Shown here piece by piece: positions 35,263-43,344 of a DNA stretch of 64,000 bases. Each line of letters opens with the position of its first letter. Positions within the stretch are counted from its first letter, which is position 1. Both the position numbers and the translations under genes were made by a program. The stretch comes from Methanolobus sp. (GTDB lineage: Archaea; Halobacteriota; Methanosarcinia; Methanosarcinales; Methanosarcinaceae), in NCBI RefSeq assembly GCF_016278385.1, contig NZ_JADQBY010000002.1, positions 1-64,000 of the forward strand. Reading direction: 5' to 3'. The notes beneath the pieces were generated by a model that saw nothing but the letters and a program-made list of their open reading frames with translations, did no database searches and was not told the DNA's origin.

Positions 35263-36755
35263 TAAGCTACTTCCGTTATTTTGCATTCATTGATCTTTGG
35301 CATTTTTGCCAGCAGAGCAATGAAGGCACCTGCTGATATAGCATCGCCAATCCCCACCGTTGCAACAGGATCATTTACAACCTTAGAGGGGACGATGATA
35401 AGATCATGATCATAGACGCTTATGCAGCCATCTTCAAAATCTTCTGCTGAACAGATACCTCTTCTTACAAGATACTTTTCAAGTTCTATAAGGTCTTCGT
35501 ATCCCTGATCATAGACTGGAACTTCCAGGCCTACGGAAATATCATCAATATCTCTGATTGAACCAAGGGTTGCCTGTGTTGCTGCAAGTGCCGAGGCAAA
35601 TAACAGGGCCTGCCTCTGGTCATCTACACTTAGAGGATGATCTTTTGCTGCCACACATATATAGTATCCCAGCGAGTGAATATGCACCCTTTGCAGTTCC
35701 AGTTCTTTCAGAAGCCTGACAGCACCTTCGTAGAGTGATACAATACTGTCTTCCCCTTTGTTGATCACAGAATATGCCAGTTCCTCGTGTCCAAGCACAT
35801 TCAGGGCATTAGCAACCTCCACGGTATCAAGTCCAAGAGAAGTTACATGCTTTTTCACAATATCGGTAAGTAACGCCTTGCGTATGACCTTATTCTGTAT
35901 GGATGTGAATTCAACATGGATACGCATCAAAGGATTACAGCCTTTGAGCCGCTCGATCACATTGACCGCATGCTCCACATAATCACGGTATGTTGTGCCA
36001 TCCTCATATTCTTCCTTTATCATCTGATAACCTGCGAGTATAGCACCATCTATATCCTCTCTTATATCGGACAGCTGCTCATACATCTCAGGCATCATAT
36101 CGATACGTATCCATTTAGGACGTGAGGAGATGATCAGCCTGTTATCTCTGGGAACCACATATTCCTCTCCTGCACAGCCGAATTTTAAGCCTTTTGAGAA
36201 TTCAAGTATCCAGTTGATCTTTGGCTTCTGGTCTGGATTATATGCTTCCTTTGGGTGCTTGAGTACAAGTGTTCCATTTTCGAGAACGGGGTGCCACAGG
36301 TTTGGTGAATCCACAAAGTATTCGGCCTGCTCCCTTGCAAGCCAGGGTACATAGGTAATGATATTCTTCACGCCAATTGTGGCAAGAAGATTGGAGATGA
36401 TACCTGCCTGCCCGCCCATACGTGCAGAATCAAAAACGAGGTTGTCCATGAGCCAGTCATGGATATCAGTTGTATAGGTTGGTACCTCAGCAGCCTTCCC
36501 ATCCCGCATTGCAATTATAAGGCGGGCCATGAAATCCACGGGGTCCTTTATCTCCCTTGGATACTGAGAGATGCGTGCATGTATTTCCCTGCACCCGACA
36601 ATACTAATCAGCTTTTTTATATCAGATTCCCTGATATGTTTCATGGCATCAACATTACTGTTGTAGGCCACGAACACTCCCTGCACATTCCCAAGCTGTT
36701 CCTTCACAGTGGAAACTGCTTCATCATACCGTTTCTCCCAATCGGCTATTTCCAT
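35262..36755 (-). CDS. pfkC: ADP-dependent phosphofructokinase (PfkC family)
   Basis: Phosphorylates fructose 6-phosphate (and in some methanogens glucose) with ADP as donor in the modified Embden-Meyerhof pathway. The 497 residues show V-A-Y-N-S-N-V-D-A near residue 30, R-M-G-G-Q-A-G-I, H-V-E-F-T-S, and the catalytic V-G-I-G-D with Asp at about 471. At the N-x-x-E metal-binding position this copy reads L-D-T-V-E, with Asp for Asn. The ATG at 36755 follows GGGTGA by 5 nt. First gene of a pfkC-paralogue-ogg operon. Confidence 0.93.
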   Translation of the reverse strand: MEIADWEKRYDEAVSTVKEQLGNVQGVFVAYNSNVDAMKHIRESDIKKLISIVGCREIHARISQYPREIKDPVDFMARLIIAMRDGKAAEVPTYTTDIHDWLMDNLVFDSARMGGQAGIISNLLATIGVKNIITYVPWLAREQAEYFVDSPNLWHPVLENGTLVLKHPKEAYNPDQKPKINWILEFSKGLKFGCAGEEYVVPRDNRLIISSRPKWIRIDMMPEMYEQLSDIREDIDGAILAGYQMIKEEYEDGTTYRDYVEHAVNVIERLKGCNPLMRIHVEFTSIQNKVIRKALLTDIVKKHVTSLGLDTVEVANALNVLGHEELAYSVINKGEDSIVSLYEGAVRLLKELELQRVHIHSLGYYICVAAKDHPLSVDDQRQALLFASALAATQATLGSIRDIDDISVGLEVPVYDQGYEDLIELEKYLVRRGICSAEDFEDGCISVYDHDLIIVPSKVVNDPVATVGIGDAISAGAFIALLAKMPKINECKITEVA

Positions 36756-36851
36756 TATTTCACCCAATGGATATTAATTATGTTTATACAGTATTTATAT
36801 GCGATGGATGAGGAAGGAGAAGGGAAACAAAATTTCAATAACAGAACCGGC

Positions 36852-37793
36852 CTACAAAAGACCGGTCGTCTCATCCATGCCAAGCATGATGTTCATGTTC
36901 TGTATGGCTGCACCTGATGCACCTTTTCCAAGATTGTCCAGACGGGAGATGACCTGTATCTGATCCTTGTTACCATAGATATAAAGATCATGATAATTAG
37001 TGTCATTACTTCCCTGAACATCGAAGGCATTGTCCACCAGGTCGTCCGTCTCATCCACATTGTGAACACGGATGAAGATGGAATCTCCATAATATTTCTG
37101 GTAAAGCTCATACATATCAGTTTTTGTCATGGGTTTTTCCAGATCCTTGACTGACAGAGGCAATGTGACCGCCAGTCCCCTCGGATAATTGGAAACCACC
37201 GGCATAAACATTGGATTCACATTAAGACCGGAGTGTACCCTGATCTCAGGCACATGCTTATGGTTCAGGCCAAGAGCATACTGCCTTGGAGCCTTATAGG
37301 CACGTTCTTCCGTGGTCTCGTATGTCTGGATCATTTGTTTGCCGCCACCGGTATATCCGGTGATGGAGAACAATGGAACTGCTGTTTCCCTTGTAATGAT
37401 GCCTTCCTCCACAAGTGGATAAAGAGCTACAATGGAAGCCGTGGCATGACAACCCGGATTGGAGACTTTGCTTGCTCCGGTTATCTTCTCCTTGTGTCCG
37501 GCAGAGAGTTCAGGTAATCCGTAAGCCCATACTTCATTTATACGATTGGCTGTGGATGCATCGATAATTTTCGTGTTCGGATTTATAATAAGACTTACAG
37601 TATCCTCAACCGCTTCATCCGGCAGGCACAGGAACACCAGATCTGCCTCATTGAGTAGTTTCTCTCTCAATTCCCTGTTATGACGCTCCTCATAGGGAAT
37701 CTCAAGTATTTCCACCTGCGGGTGTTCTGCCAGACGCTCATTCACCAGTAAGCCAGTCGTTCCGTGTTGGCCATCCACATATATCTTGTACAT
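36852..37793 (-). CDS. argC: N-acetyl-gamma-glutamyl-phosphate reductase, uncommon (type 2) form
   Basis: Reduces N-acetylglutamyl phosphate in arginine synthesis. The 313 residues follow the short ArgC form: start Y-K-I-Y-V-D-G-Q-H-G-T-T-G-L, catalytic Cys115 in S-N-P-G-C-H-A-T, the G-Y-T-G-G-G-K-Q segment, and the end L-D-N-L-G-K-G-A-S-G-A-A. This form is best known from proteobacteria; the common ArgC begins with a G-A-S-G-Y-T-G-like motif. GAGGAAG precedes the ATG. It lies 47 bp downstream of argJ. A GC-rich inverted repeat (ACCGG/CCGGT) overlaps the stop codon. Confidence 0.93.
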   Translation of the reverse strand: MYKIYVDGQHGTTGLLVNERLAEHPQVEILEIPYEERHNRELREKLLNEADLVFLCLPDEAVEDTVSLIINPNTKIIDASTANRINEVWAYGLPELSAGHKEKITGASKVSNPGCHATASIVALYPLVEEGIITRETAVPLFSITGYTGGGKQMIQTYETTEERAYKAPRQYALGLNHKHVPEIRVHSGLNVNPMFMPVVSNYPRGLAVTLPLSVKDLEKPMTKTDMYELYQKYYGDSIFIRVHNVDETDDLVDNAFDVQGSNDTNYHDLYIYGNKDQIQVISRLDNLGKGASGAAIQNMNIMLGMDETTGLL

Positions 37794-37840
37794 TATCTTC
37801 CTCAAATCACTAATAAGTGTCAAATTCAAATTCTTATAGA

Positions 37841-39025
37841 TCAGGTAGTATACTCGGCATTGATCCTGACATAATCATACGTCAAATCACAACCCCATGC
37901 TGTGGCACTCTCATGTCCCATGCCAAGGTCGGTTATGATGAATATTTCATCCTCTGCCATTATGGATTTCAACTGAGAGAGAGTTTCTTTGTCATTTTTG
38001 ACGACCTCACCATCTTTGACAAGCTCAACGACCTCAGTTCCTGCGGAGAAGGACAGGGAGATTTTGGTCTGATCCATATTGGCTCCGGAATATCCGGCTG
38101 CAACTATGATACGACCCCAGTTCGGGTCCTGACCGAAAATAGCAGACTTTACAAGCGGAGAGCGAACTATTGCCTTGGTTACAAGACGGGCATCCTCTGC
38201 TGTGGCTGCACCAGTTACCTTGGATTCTATGAGCTTGGTGGCACCTTCACCATCGATAGCTATCATTTTGGCAAGCTCGATGAGTATATAATCAAGACCT
38301 GCCTGAAGATCGGCTATCTCAGGAGTGATGCCGGACTGTCCTGTGGCTGTTACAAGAACCATGTCATTGGTGCTTGTGTCACCATCAACCACTATCATAT
38401 TGAAACTCTTGTCCACGGATGTGGTAAGGCATGACTGTAATACATCTGAAGGAACTTCTGCATCGGTGTACACAAAGGCAAGCATGGTACCCATATTGGG
38501 TTCGATCATACCTGAACCCTTGGCAATGCCTGCTATGCGAATACCACAGTCCAGCTCGATGGCTATCTCCTTGGGAACGGTGTCAGTGGTCATGATGGCA
38601 CGTGCTGCCCTCATGCTGGCATCGGCATCCTCACCCATTGAAGCCAGAGCCTCGTCAAGATGGGTGGTTATCCATGAAGTATCAAGTTTACGTCCAACGA
38701 CACCTGTAGAAGCCACACCTATAAGCTCCTCGCTGACACCAAGTTTGGATGCGAGAGATGATGCCATTATTCTTGCATCAGCAAGACCCTGCACACCTGT
38801 AAAAGCATTTGCATTGCCACTGTTGACGATAACCCCGGCAAGCCTTCCGGTCCCGTTGATATGCTCCCTGGTAACAACCAGAGGAGCTGCAATGACCTTG
38901 TTCCTGGTATAGGCTCCGGCAGCGTTTCCTTCTGCCTGGATGATCGCCAATCCCATCTTTCCGGGTTTAATGCCACCGGCACTCACACCCTTTATCGCAC
39001 AGATACCGCCTTCAATATATTTCAT
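37841..39025 (-). CDS. argJ: ornithine acetyltransferase / N-acetylglutamate synthase (ArgJ)
   Basis: Transfers the acetyl group from N-acetylornithine to glutamate, recycling it in arginine synthesis. It is made as one chain that cleaves itself before a catalytic threonine. The 394 residues show the K-G-S-G-M-I-E-P-N-M-G-T-M-L site with Thr180 as the expected nucleophile; here Gly rather than the common Ala precedes it. It begins 11 bp after the CBS protein and is followed by argC. Confidence 0.94.
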   Translation of the reverse strand: MKYIEGGICAIKGVSAGGIKPGKMGLAIIQAEGNAAGAYTRNKVIAAPLVVTREHINGTGRLAGVIVNSGNANAFTGVQGLADARIMASSLASKLGVSEELIGVASTGVVGRKLDTSWITTHLDEALASMGEDADASMRAARAIMTTDTVPKEIAIELDCGIRIAGIAKGSGMIEPNMGTMLAFVYTDAEVPSDVLQSCLTTSVDKSFNMIVVDGDTSTNDMVLVTATGQSGITPEIADLQAGLDYILIELAKMIAIDGEGATKLIESKVTGAATAEDARLVTKAIVRSPLVKSAIFGQDPNWGRIIVAAGYSGANMDQTKISLSFSAGTEVVELVKDGEVVKNDKETLSQLKSIMAEDEIFIITDLGMGHESATAWGCDLTYDYVRINAEYTT

Positions 39026-39036
39026 AACATTCCTTC

Positions 39037-39504
39037 TTACAATTTTCCAAGACCGTTAATAATGTCTCCACGTGTTACAATACCCACAAGTGTACCATCC
39101 TCCACCACAACCGGAAGGCGATTTATCCTGTGTTTGCTTATTACAGTGGAAGCGTCCTCAATGGAGGCATCAGGGCCTATTGCGTAAACATTTTTTGTCA
39201 TTATTTCCTTAATTGGTTTTGAACCTACGTCATCAAGCATGTTCTTGGTATCTTCCCAGTTGAGCAGCTCGCGGATAGGAACTTCAATAACCTCGAACGG
39301 ACTTGGCAACCAGAGCCCTCCATGTTCGGGAACTGCCAGTAACTTAAGGATATCTCCTTCGGAAACAATACCGACTACCTTGCCCTCATCCACAACAGGA
39401 AGACCACTGATACTTTCCTGCTTCATGAGTTGTGCTACTTCTCTTATCGGAGTTTCCGGAGAGCAGGTAACAACTTCAGTGTTCATTACATCTTTTACGT
39501 CCAT
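39037..39504 (-). CDS. CBS-domain pair protein
   Basis: A 155-residue protein made almost entirely of two CBS domains (about 1-60 and 90-150). Typical boundary motifs are V-M-N-T-E-V-V-T, V-V-D-E-G-K-V-V-G-I-V-S-E-G-D-I and I-M-T-K-N-V. Such pairs bind AMP, ATP or S-adenosylmethionine and act as energy or metabolite sensors. Being the first gene before argJ-argC with an 11-bp gap suggests, but does not prove, a link to arginine synthesis. Confidence 0.9.
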   Translation of the reverse strand: MDVKDVMNTEVVTCSPETPIREVAQLMKQESISGLPVVDEGKVVGIVSEGDILKLLAVPEHGGLWLPSPFEVIEVPIRELLNWEDTKNMLDDVGSKPIKEIMTKNVYAIGPDASIEDASTVISKHRINRLPVVVEDGTLVGIVTRGDIINGLGKL

Positions 39505-39611
39505 GAGTATACCTTACTTTACTATAATATTTCAGGATTTGCACCTTACGGAAAGGTTGCAGCGTCCCACAGAATTCTACTTTATCAAATATATGATGAA
39601 AAAGTGATTGT

Positions 39612-39680
39612 AGGGGTATAATGGTTGCGCTTTGGTAGGAGAGAGGATTCTCTACCGACTACCCATAATAAAGGAAATAA
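39612..39680. repeat. nested inverted repeat and copy 1 of the CCCATRATAAAGGAAA repeat
   Basis: GGTA-GAGA/TTCTC-TACC segments around 39635-39655 form an imperfect hairpin. It is enclosed by GGGTA (about 39615) and TACCC (about 39660). The direct repeat ACCCATAATAAAGGAAA at 39661-39677 recurs with one mismatch at 40382-40398. It lies just downstream of the small membrane-protein gene at 39695-40222 and upstream of the CBS-argJ-argC operon. Confidence 0.5.
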
Positions 39681-39694
39681 TATTTTGTATTTGA

Positions 39695-40222
39695 TTAATC
39701 GAACTCTTTTTTTAATTTGTCTTCAAGTACTCCAATGTCCAAATTAACTTTGTGTAAAATTGCTGATTTCGTTTTGTTTGAGCAGCTATCTAAAACTCTA
39801 TGTTTTTCAGGGTTCTTAATTTTGTCAAAAAAACATTCCATGTCTTTTTTTGTAAGATGGATAGCTAGAAGATAGCAATGATCTATGAAATATTCCAAAT
39901 CTACTTCTTGTGTATTCTTGCTGAGTAATTGTTTTCTTAGTGGTATATAATAGCAATCAAGTTGTTTTTGAATGAATTCAACTTTTGTTTGATTGGGCGA
40001 TAAATAGTTCATAATTGAAACATATACTGAAAAAAGAGCTATAGATGCCGTTATTATATAAAGTCCTACAATGTGGAACTGATTATCAATTGTAATATGA
40101 TACTGATCATCAATTATTACATATCCAGGAAATGCATTTAAAAGGAATGCTAACAATAATACTATTATTCCAAAAAATATGCAATCTATTAAAATCTTTT
40201 TATTTATTGTTTGTTTTTTCAA
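39695..40222 (-). CDS. hypothetical membrane protein (two transmembrane segments)
   Basis: A 175-residue protein I cannot assign. Two N-terminal membrane spans (about 10-32 and 53-75) frame a short external loop rich in Asp, Tyr and His. A cytosolic, Lys/Glu/Leu-rich helical C-terminus follows, with several cysteines. I choose the TTG at 40222, 9 nt after GGAGAGGG; a GTG at 40255 is the alternative. Base composition is markedly AT-rich compared with the metabolic genes, suggesting recent acquisition. Short repeats frame it on both sides. Confidence 0.65.
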   Translation of the reverse strand: MKKQTINKKILIDCIFFGIIVLLLAFLLNAFPGYVIIDDQYHITIDNQFHIVGLYIITASIALFSVYVSIMNYLSPNQTKVEFIQKQLDCYYIPLRKQLLSKNTQEVDLEYFIDHCYLLAIHLTKKDMECFFDKIKNPEKHRVLDSCSNKTKSAILHKVNLDIGVLEDKLKKEFD

Positions 40223-40332
40223 ATAAAAACCCTCTCCTATTGCGATTGTGAACACTTTTTAGTAATACTTGTTATGTTTTTTCAGTTAAAAATTGTTTGT
40301 TTTTATTTTCATGACGATTATTCATTCGATAT

Positions 40333-40398
40333 AACTGGTCTGTTCTTAAACTGCCAAGTAGAGGAAAACAAGACGAAGATAACCCATGATAAAGGAAA
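40333..40398. repeat. short direct repeats between the two small membrane-protein genes
   Basis: TAAACTGCCAAGTA followed by RAGGAAAA at 40347-40368 recurs at 40711-40732. Similarity extends leftward through AAC-GGTC (40333-40340 versus 40696-40703). Beside it, ACCCATGATAAAGGAAA at 40382-40398 recurs at 39661-39677. The repeats therefore frame the genes at 39695-40222 and 40430-40618 in the same order and direction. Confidence 0.6.
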
Positions 40399-40429
40399 GA
40401 TACCCATAGAGAGAGAAAGGTGTCAAAAA

Positions 40430-40618
40430 CTACTTATCCTCTTCTTCATTATGATTTTTATGTTTATAATACAATCGCAAATTCAAAGAACCAATACAAA
40501 TATAGAGTGCTCCTAATGCCACATATACGCTGTTTTTACCGATTCCTGCAGCGGCAAAAAAGAATATTGCTGCCACATACCATAAAACCGCTATAATTGA
40601 ATAAGACTTTTTTTTCAT
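40430..40618 (-). CDS. small two-span membrane protein of unknown function
   Basis: About 62 residues: a short Lys-rich start (M-K-K-K-S-Y-S), two hydrophobic segments (about 8-28 and 31-49) with a G-I-G-K turn, and a charged His/Lys/Glu tail. I do not recognise a named family. GAGGGG 10 nt upstream supports the ATG at 40618; an ATG at 40627 is possible. It has the same orientation and AT-rich composition as its neighbour at 39695-40222, and copies of the same repeats lie on both sides. Confidence 0.6.
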   Translation of the reverse strand: MKKKSYSIIAVLWYVAAIFFFAAAGIGKNSVYVALGALYICIGSLNLRLYYKHKNHNEEEDK

Positions 40619-41052
40619 ATTACTCATTCCCCTCTTATTTTTATTGTATAAATATCTCACATCAAATATGAGATTGTGATAAGATTCATAGTATAAACAG
40701 GTCGGTAACCTAAACTGCCAAGTAAAGGAAAAACGTCCAACAGCATTTTAAAAACATCTTTTTCTTTTTATGCAATCTCTGTTTTTGTCGTATCTATCGG
40801 CAGCGTGGAAATTAATTTCCTATTAGTTTGACTAATCGGAAGTCAAATATCTCTTGGCTAGCCCTCACCTAAATCAGTGATTGTGATGATTGTATAAATT
40901 ATAGCCAAATGTTGTAATATACTAGTGTTTGTAACATACAAAGAGGAAAAAAGAATAGAATGATATTATGTTCGAGTTCGAAATCACTCTGCCGACAATT
41001 CAAAAAATAGAACTCGGATGGTAAACTTAACCATCCTCTCAAATACAGTCCA
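40619..41052. other. AT-rich intergenic region with repeat copy and terminator
   Basis: It holds the upstream region of the small membrane-protein gene (TATA-like ATATTTATAC near 40645-40655 on the minus strand), a 6-bp hairpin ATCTCA/TGAGAT (40654-40674), the second TAAACTGCCAAGTA repeat (40711-40724), and the terminator of the next gene (41016-41036). I see no gene between 40740 and 41010. Confidence 0.5.
41000..41036 (-). terminator. hairpin terminator of the SCP2-like secreted protein gene
   Basis: GGATGGT (41016-41022) and ACCATCC (41030-41036) form a perfect 7-bp stem with a 7-nt loop. On the minus strand it is followed by CGAGTTCTATTTTTTG. It lies 17 bp after the stop codon at 41053. 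Confidence 0.7.
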
Positions 41053-41511
41053 TTAAAATCCAAACAATGACGATACTTTCATCACAACATTTACTACGGT
41101 ATATTTCGCAGTATTGATAAGCCCAACAGGCTCAATTACAATTTCCCCATTTTCCTTTGCAGCGATGAACTCAGCCAGTGGATCAGATGATCTGAGAATG
41201 GTCCTTACCGTGGCTTCATTTGCCCCTACGATCATAGTTGCATCGAACTCCTCGTCATCATCTACTTCTTCAAATGTAGTGATCAATCCATCTTCAGTGA
41301 TTGCTTTTACGTATACTTCATCTCCCTCATCAGTGACGATTGCCAATTTGGTAATCTCATTACCAAGCAGAGATGTCAGGTAAGAAGGCACATAATCAAC
41401 ATTATTGTTGTACTCGGTAACCTTGTTATCCATATCATCGATTATATCAGCACTTGCCAGAGGCACGAGCATCGCTAAAAGTAACATTAATGTGAATACT
41501 ATCTTTTTCAT
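41053..41511 (-). CDS. secreted SCP2-like protein
   Basis: A 152-residue protein with a clear N-terminal signal peptide (K-K-I-V-F-T-L-M-L-L-L-A-M-L-V-P, likely cut after L-A-S-A, residues 18-21). The mature part has the alternating pattern of SCP2/sterol-carrier-like domains: an acidic strand, D-A-T-M-I-V-G, then T-V-R-T-I-L-R-S-S-D-P-L-A-E-F-I and N-G-E-I-V-I-E-P-V-G. It may bind a hydrophobic ligand outside the membrane; this is inference from pattern. AAGGAGG 7 nt upstream makes the start firm. It has its own hairpin terminator. Confidence 0.7.
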   Translation of the reverse strand: MKKIVFTLMLLLAMLVPLASADIIDDMDNKVTEYNNNVDYVPSYLTSLLGNEITKLAIVTDEGDEVYVKAITEDGLITTFEEVDDDEEFDATMIVGANEATVRTILRSSDPLAEFIAAKENGEIVIEPVGLINTAKYTVVNVVMKVSSLFGF

Positions 41512-41843
41512 TCACTTCCTCCTTTCTTAACTTTCTTTCAATTACTATCTCTGTGGAATAGATATACCAGAGCAATTATGTAATATCCAGTGCACCCCGT
41601 ACCTGCACATATGCTATAATTCTAGTTATACATTTTCGTATGGATTAAAAATATTAAGAGAGAGTAATACTAAAGAAGAGCCTTCCTTAACTACAAGTAA
41701 ATTCATCATGTTTGATGGACACATGTAACTTTTTACTTTGTAGAAGGCATGTTATTATAGATACAGGAAGAGAAATAGAATTAGAATAGATGCTGATTCA
41801 AAATACAGCATCATTCACTGATAATATCAAATTCATCGGTTAA
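41512..41843. other. intergenic region with no gene seen
   Basis: About 330 bp between the TauE/SafE gene end and the secreted protein start, both on the minus strand. It is AT-rich and should carry the promoter of the secreted protein. No RNA gene, strong inverted repeat or coding frame stands out. Confidence 0.5.
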
Positions 41844-42596
41844 TCATATCAATCCGGATACTATTTTCACAGCCATTATCCACAAGACTACGCCAAACAT
41901 CTGCTTGATTGTCTTTGACTTCATTTTACTGTGCATCAAATGTGAACCTACCTGACCACCTATAAATGCAGCTATAGCCGTATAGACCATAAGTGTCACA
42001 TCCAGATGTCCTGTACCCATATGACCAAAGAATCCCGAGAATGATGAGAACAACACGATGAAAGTCGAAGTTGCAAAAGCACGTTTTGTCTCATAGCCCA
42101 GTGCGATCAGGAGAGGCACAATGAAAACACCGCCACCGAGTCCAAGAAGTCCGGCAAAAACACCGATCATAAATCCAAGACATATACCGATTATAAATCT
42201 CTTTTTCTTGACCACGGACTCATTACTACCCTCTGCTCCCTTATTTCCAGACAATAACATCCGTGTCCCTGCAAGCAGCAACACAATGCTGAGTATCCAC
42301 AGTAGTGCTCCAGTAGAGACGAACTTTGTGAAATAAGCACCAATAGGAGCACCAATGGTAGAAGTCAATACAAAAGGAGTTGCCATATGCAGATCGATCA
42401 TTTTTTTCCTGTAATATGTGATCGCTGCAGAACTGGAAGTTATACCATTAAGTAGCAATGCTGTGGGGATAGCTACCAGCATATCGATACCCAGCCAGTA
42501 GAACAGCGGCACATATACCAGAGAACCGCCATGACCCAGCATTGAGAATATTATAGCCAAGAAAAAGATTATAACTGCAACAATGATCGGGTCCAT
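41844..42596 (-). CDS. TauE/SafE family transporter (sulfite exporter-like)
   Basis: A 250-residue membrane protein with about eight spans in two repeats, marked by G-H-G-G-S-L-V-Y-V-P-L near residue 22 and G-L-G-G-G-V-F-I-V-P-L near residue 153. Members export sulfite, sulfoacetate or other organic anions, or have unknown substrates. The gene is 60 bp downstream of the FmdE-like gene on the same strand and may share its transcript. Confidence 0.9.
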   Translation of the reverse strand: MDPIIVAVIIFFLAIIFSMLGHGGSLVYVPLFYWLGIDMLVAIPTALLLNGITSSSAAITYYRKKMIDLHMATPFVLTSTIGAPIGAYFTKFVSTGALLWILSIVLLLAGTRMLLSGNKGAEGSNESVVKKKRFIIGICLGFMIGVFAGLLGLGGGVFIVPLLIALGYETKRAFATSTFIVLFSSFSGFFGHMGTGHLDVTLMVYTAIAAFIGGQVGSHLMHSKMKSKTIKQMFGVVLWIMAVKIVSGLI

Positions 42597-42656
42597 TTGT
42601 ATCAGTCCAGGAGTTTGAAATTACAGGAGGAATAAAGAAAAGTGGTACTACCGCAC

Positions 42657-43145
42657 CTACAATTTATGAACCTCTTCCATACATGGGCGGCAGACTATCT
42701 CCTCATCAAGTATGTTAGCATACTTCCCAATTACCATTTCCTGACATTTGGAACATTTCACACGCTTAAATTGCACAACAAGAGAGTCAAGCTCATAGTC
42801 AAATACATCAGTTACTTCGATGAAAGCTGAATCAGGCATTGACATTACCATGTCTATTGAAGGTTGTGAGATATCGCAAGATGCCTGAGATGCTGGAACT
42901 CCGGGCTTCCTTTGCTGCATAAAAGGAGACTGCTCCATCTTTACGAAGGATGCAGGCACTACGTATGATCTGACTGCTTTGTTGTCCTTGCTAGAAATAA
43001 GTGTCATTGCTATTTTTCCGTAATGGGTCTTCTTTATGTTACCTTTTCCCACCGTACATCCAGTGGCAACCTGTACTCCATCTCCAAAGCAACCTGCACA
43101 GTGAGCATCTCCGAGGTCAAGCATTTCTTCTTTTGTCATTTCCAT
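42657..43145 (-). CDS. FmdE-like protein with C-terminal zinc ribbon
   Basis: 162 residues. The N-terminal part (A-H-C-A-G-C-F-G-D-G-V-Q-V-A-T-G-C-T-V-G-K-G-N) matches the core of FmdE, a family named after a gene co-transcribed with formylmethanofuran dehydrogenase. The C-terminus has two CxxC pairs (C-S-K-C and C-R-P-C) typical of a zinc ribbon. The usual longer N-terminal FmdE segment is missing, so this is a short variant. AAGGTGAT lies 5 nt upstream. Its neighbours are a DUF2148 protein and a COG0523 GTPase; a metal-related role is plausible but unproven. Confidence 0.8.
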   Translation of the reverse strand: MEMTKEEMLDLGDAHCAGCFGDGVQVATGCTVGKGNIKKTHYGKIAMTLISSKDNKAVRSYVVPASFVKMEQSPFMQQRKPGVPASQASCDISQPSIDMVMSMPDSAFIEVTDVFDYELDSLVVQFKRVKCSKCQEMVIGKYANILDEEIVCRPCMEEVHKL

Positions 43146-43344
43146 TTATATCACCTTAATAAGTTGTTTTGTGTGGTTTTGTCAGTATTGCACAATACCC
43201 GTATTAAAATATAAAATATTGATACTGAAACAGAGAAGTTTCAAATATATTTGAAATACACGTGCAAAACAATATCTGAAAATCTGTTATTGAATGGTAT
43301 CAGAAAAATTATAGAAGAAAATGAAAGGATGGTCAAACTACCGC

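Noticed and set aside
39612-39662. tRNA-like or tRNA-fragment attachment site
   Set aside because: The TATAATGG run and nested stems recall a D arm, but there is no T arm, no T-loop consensus and no proper acceptor stem; kept only as an inverted repeat.
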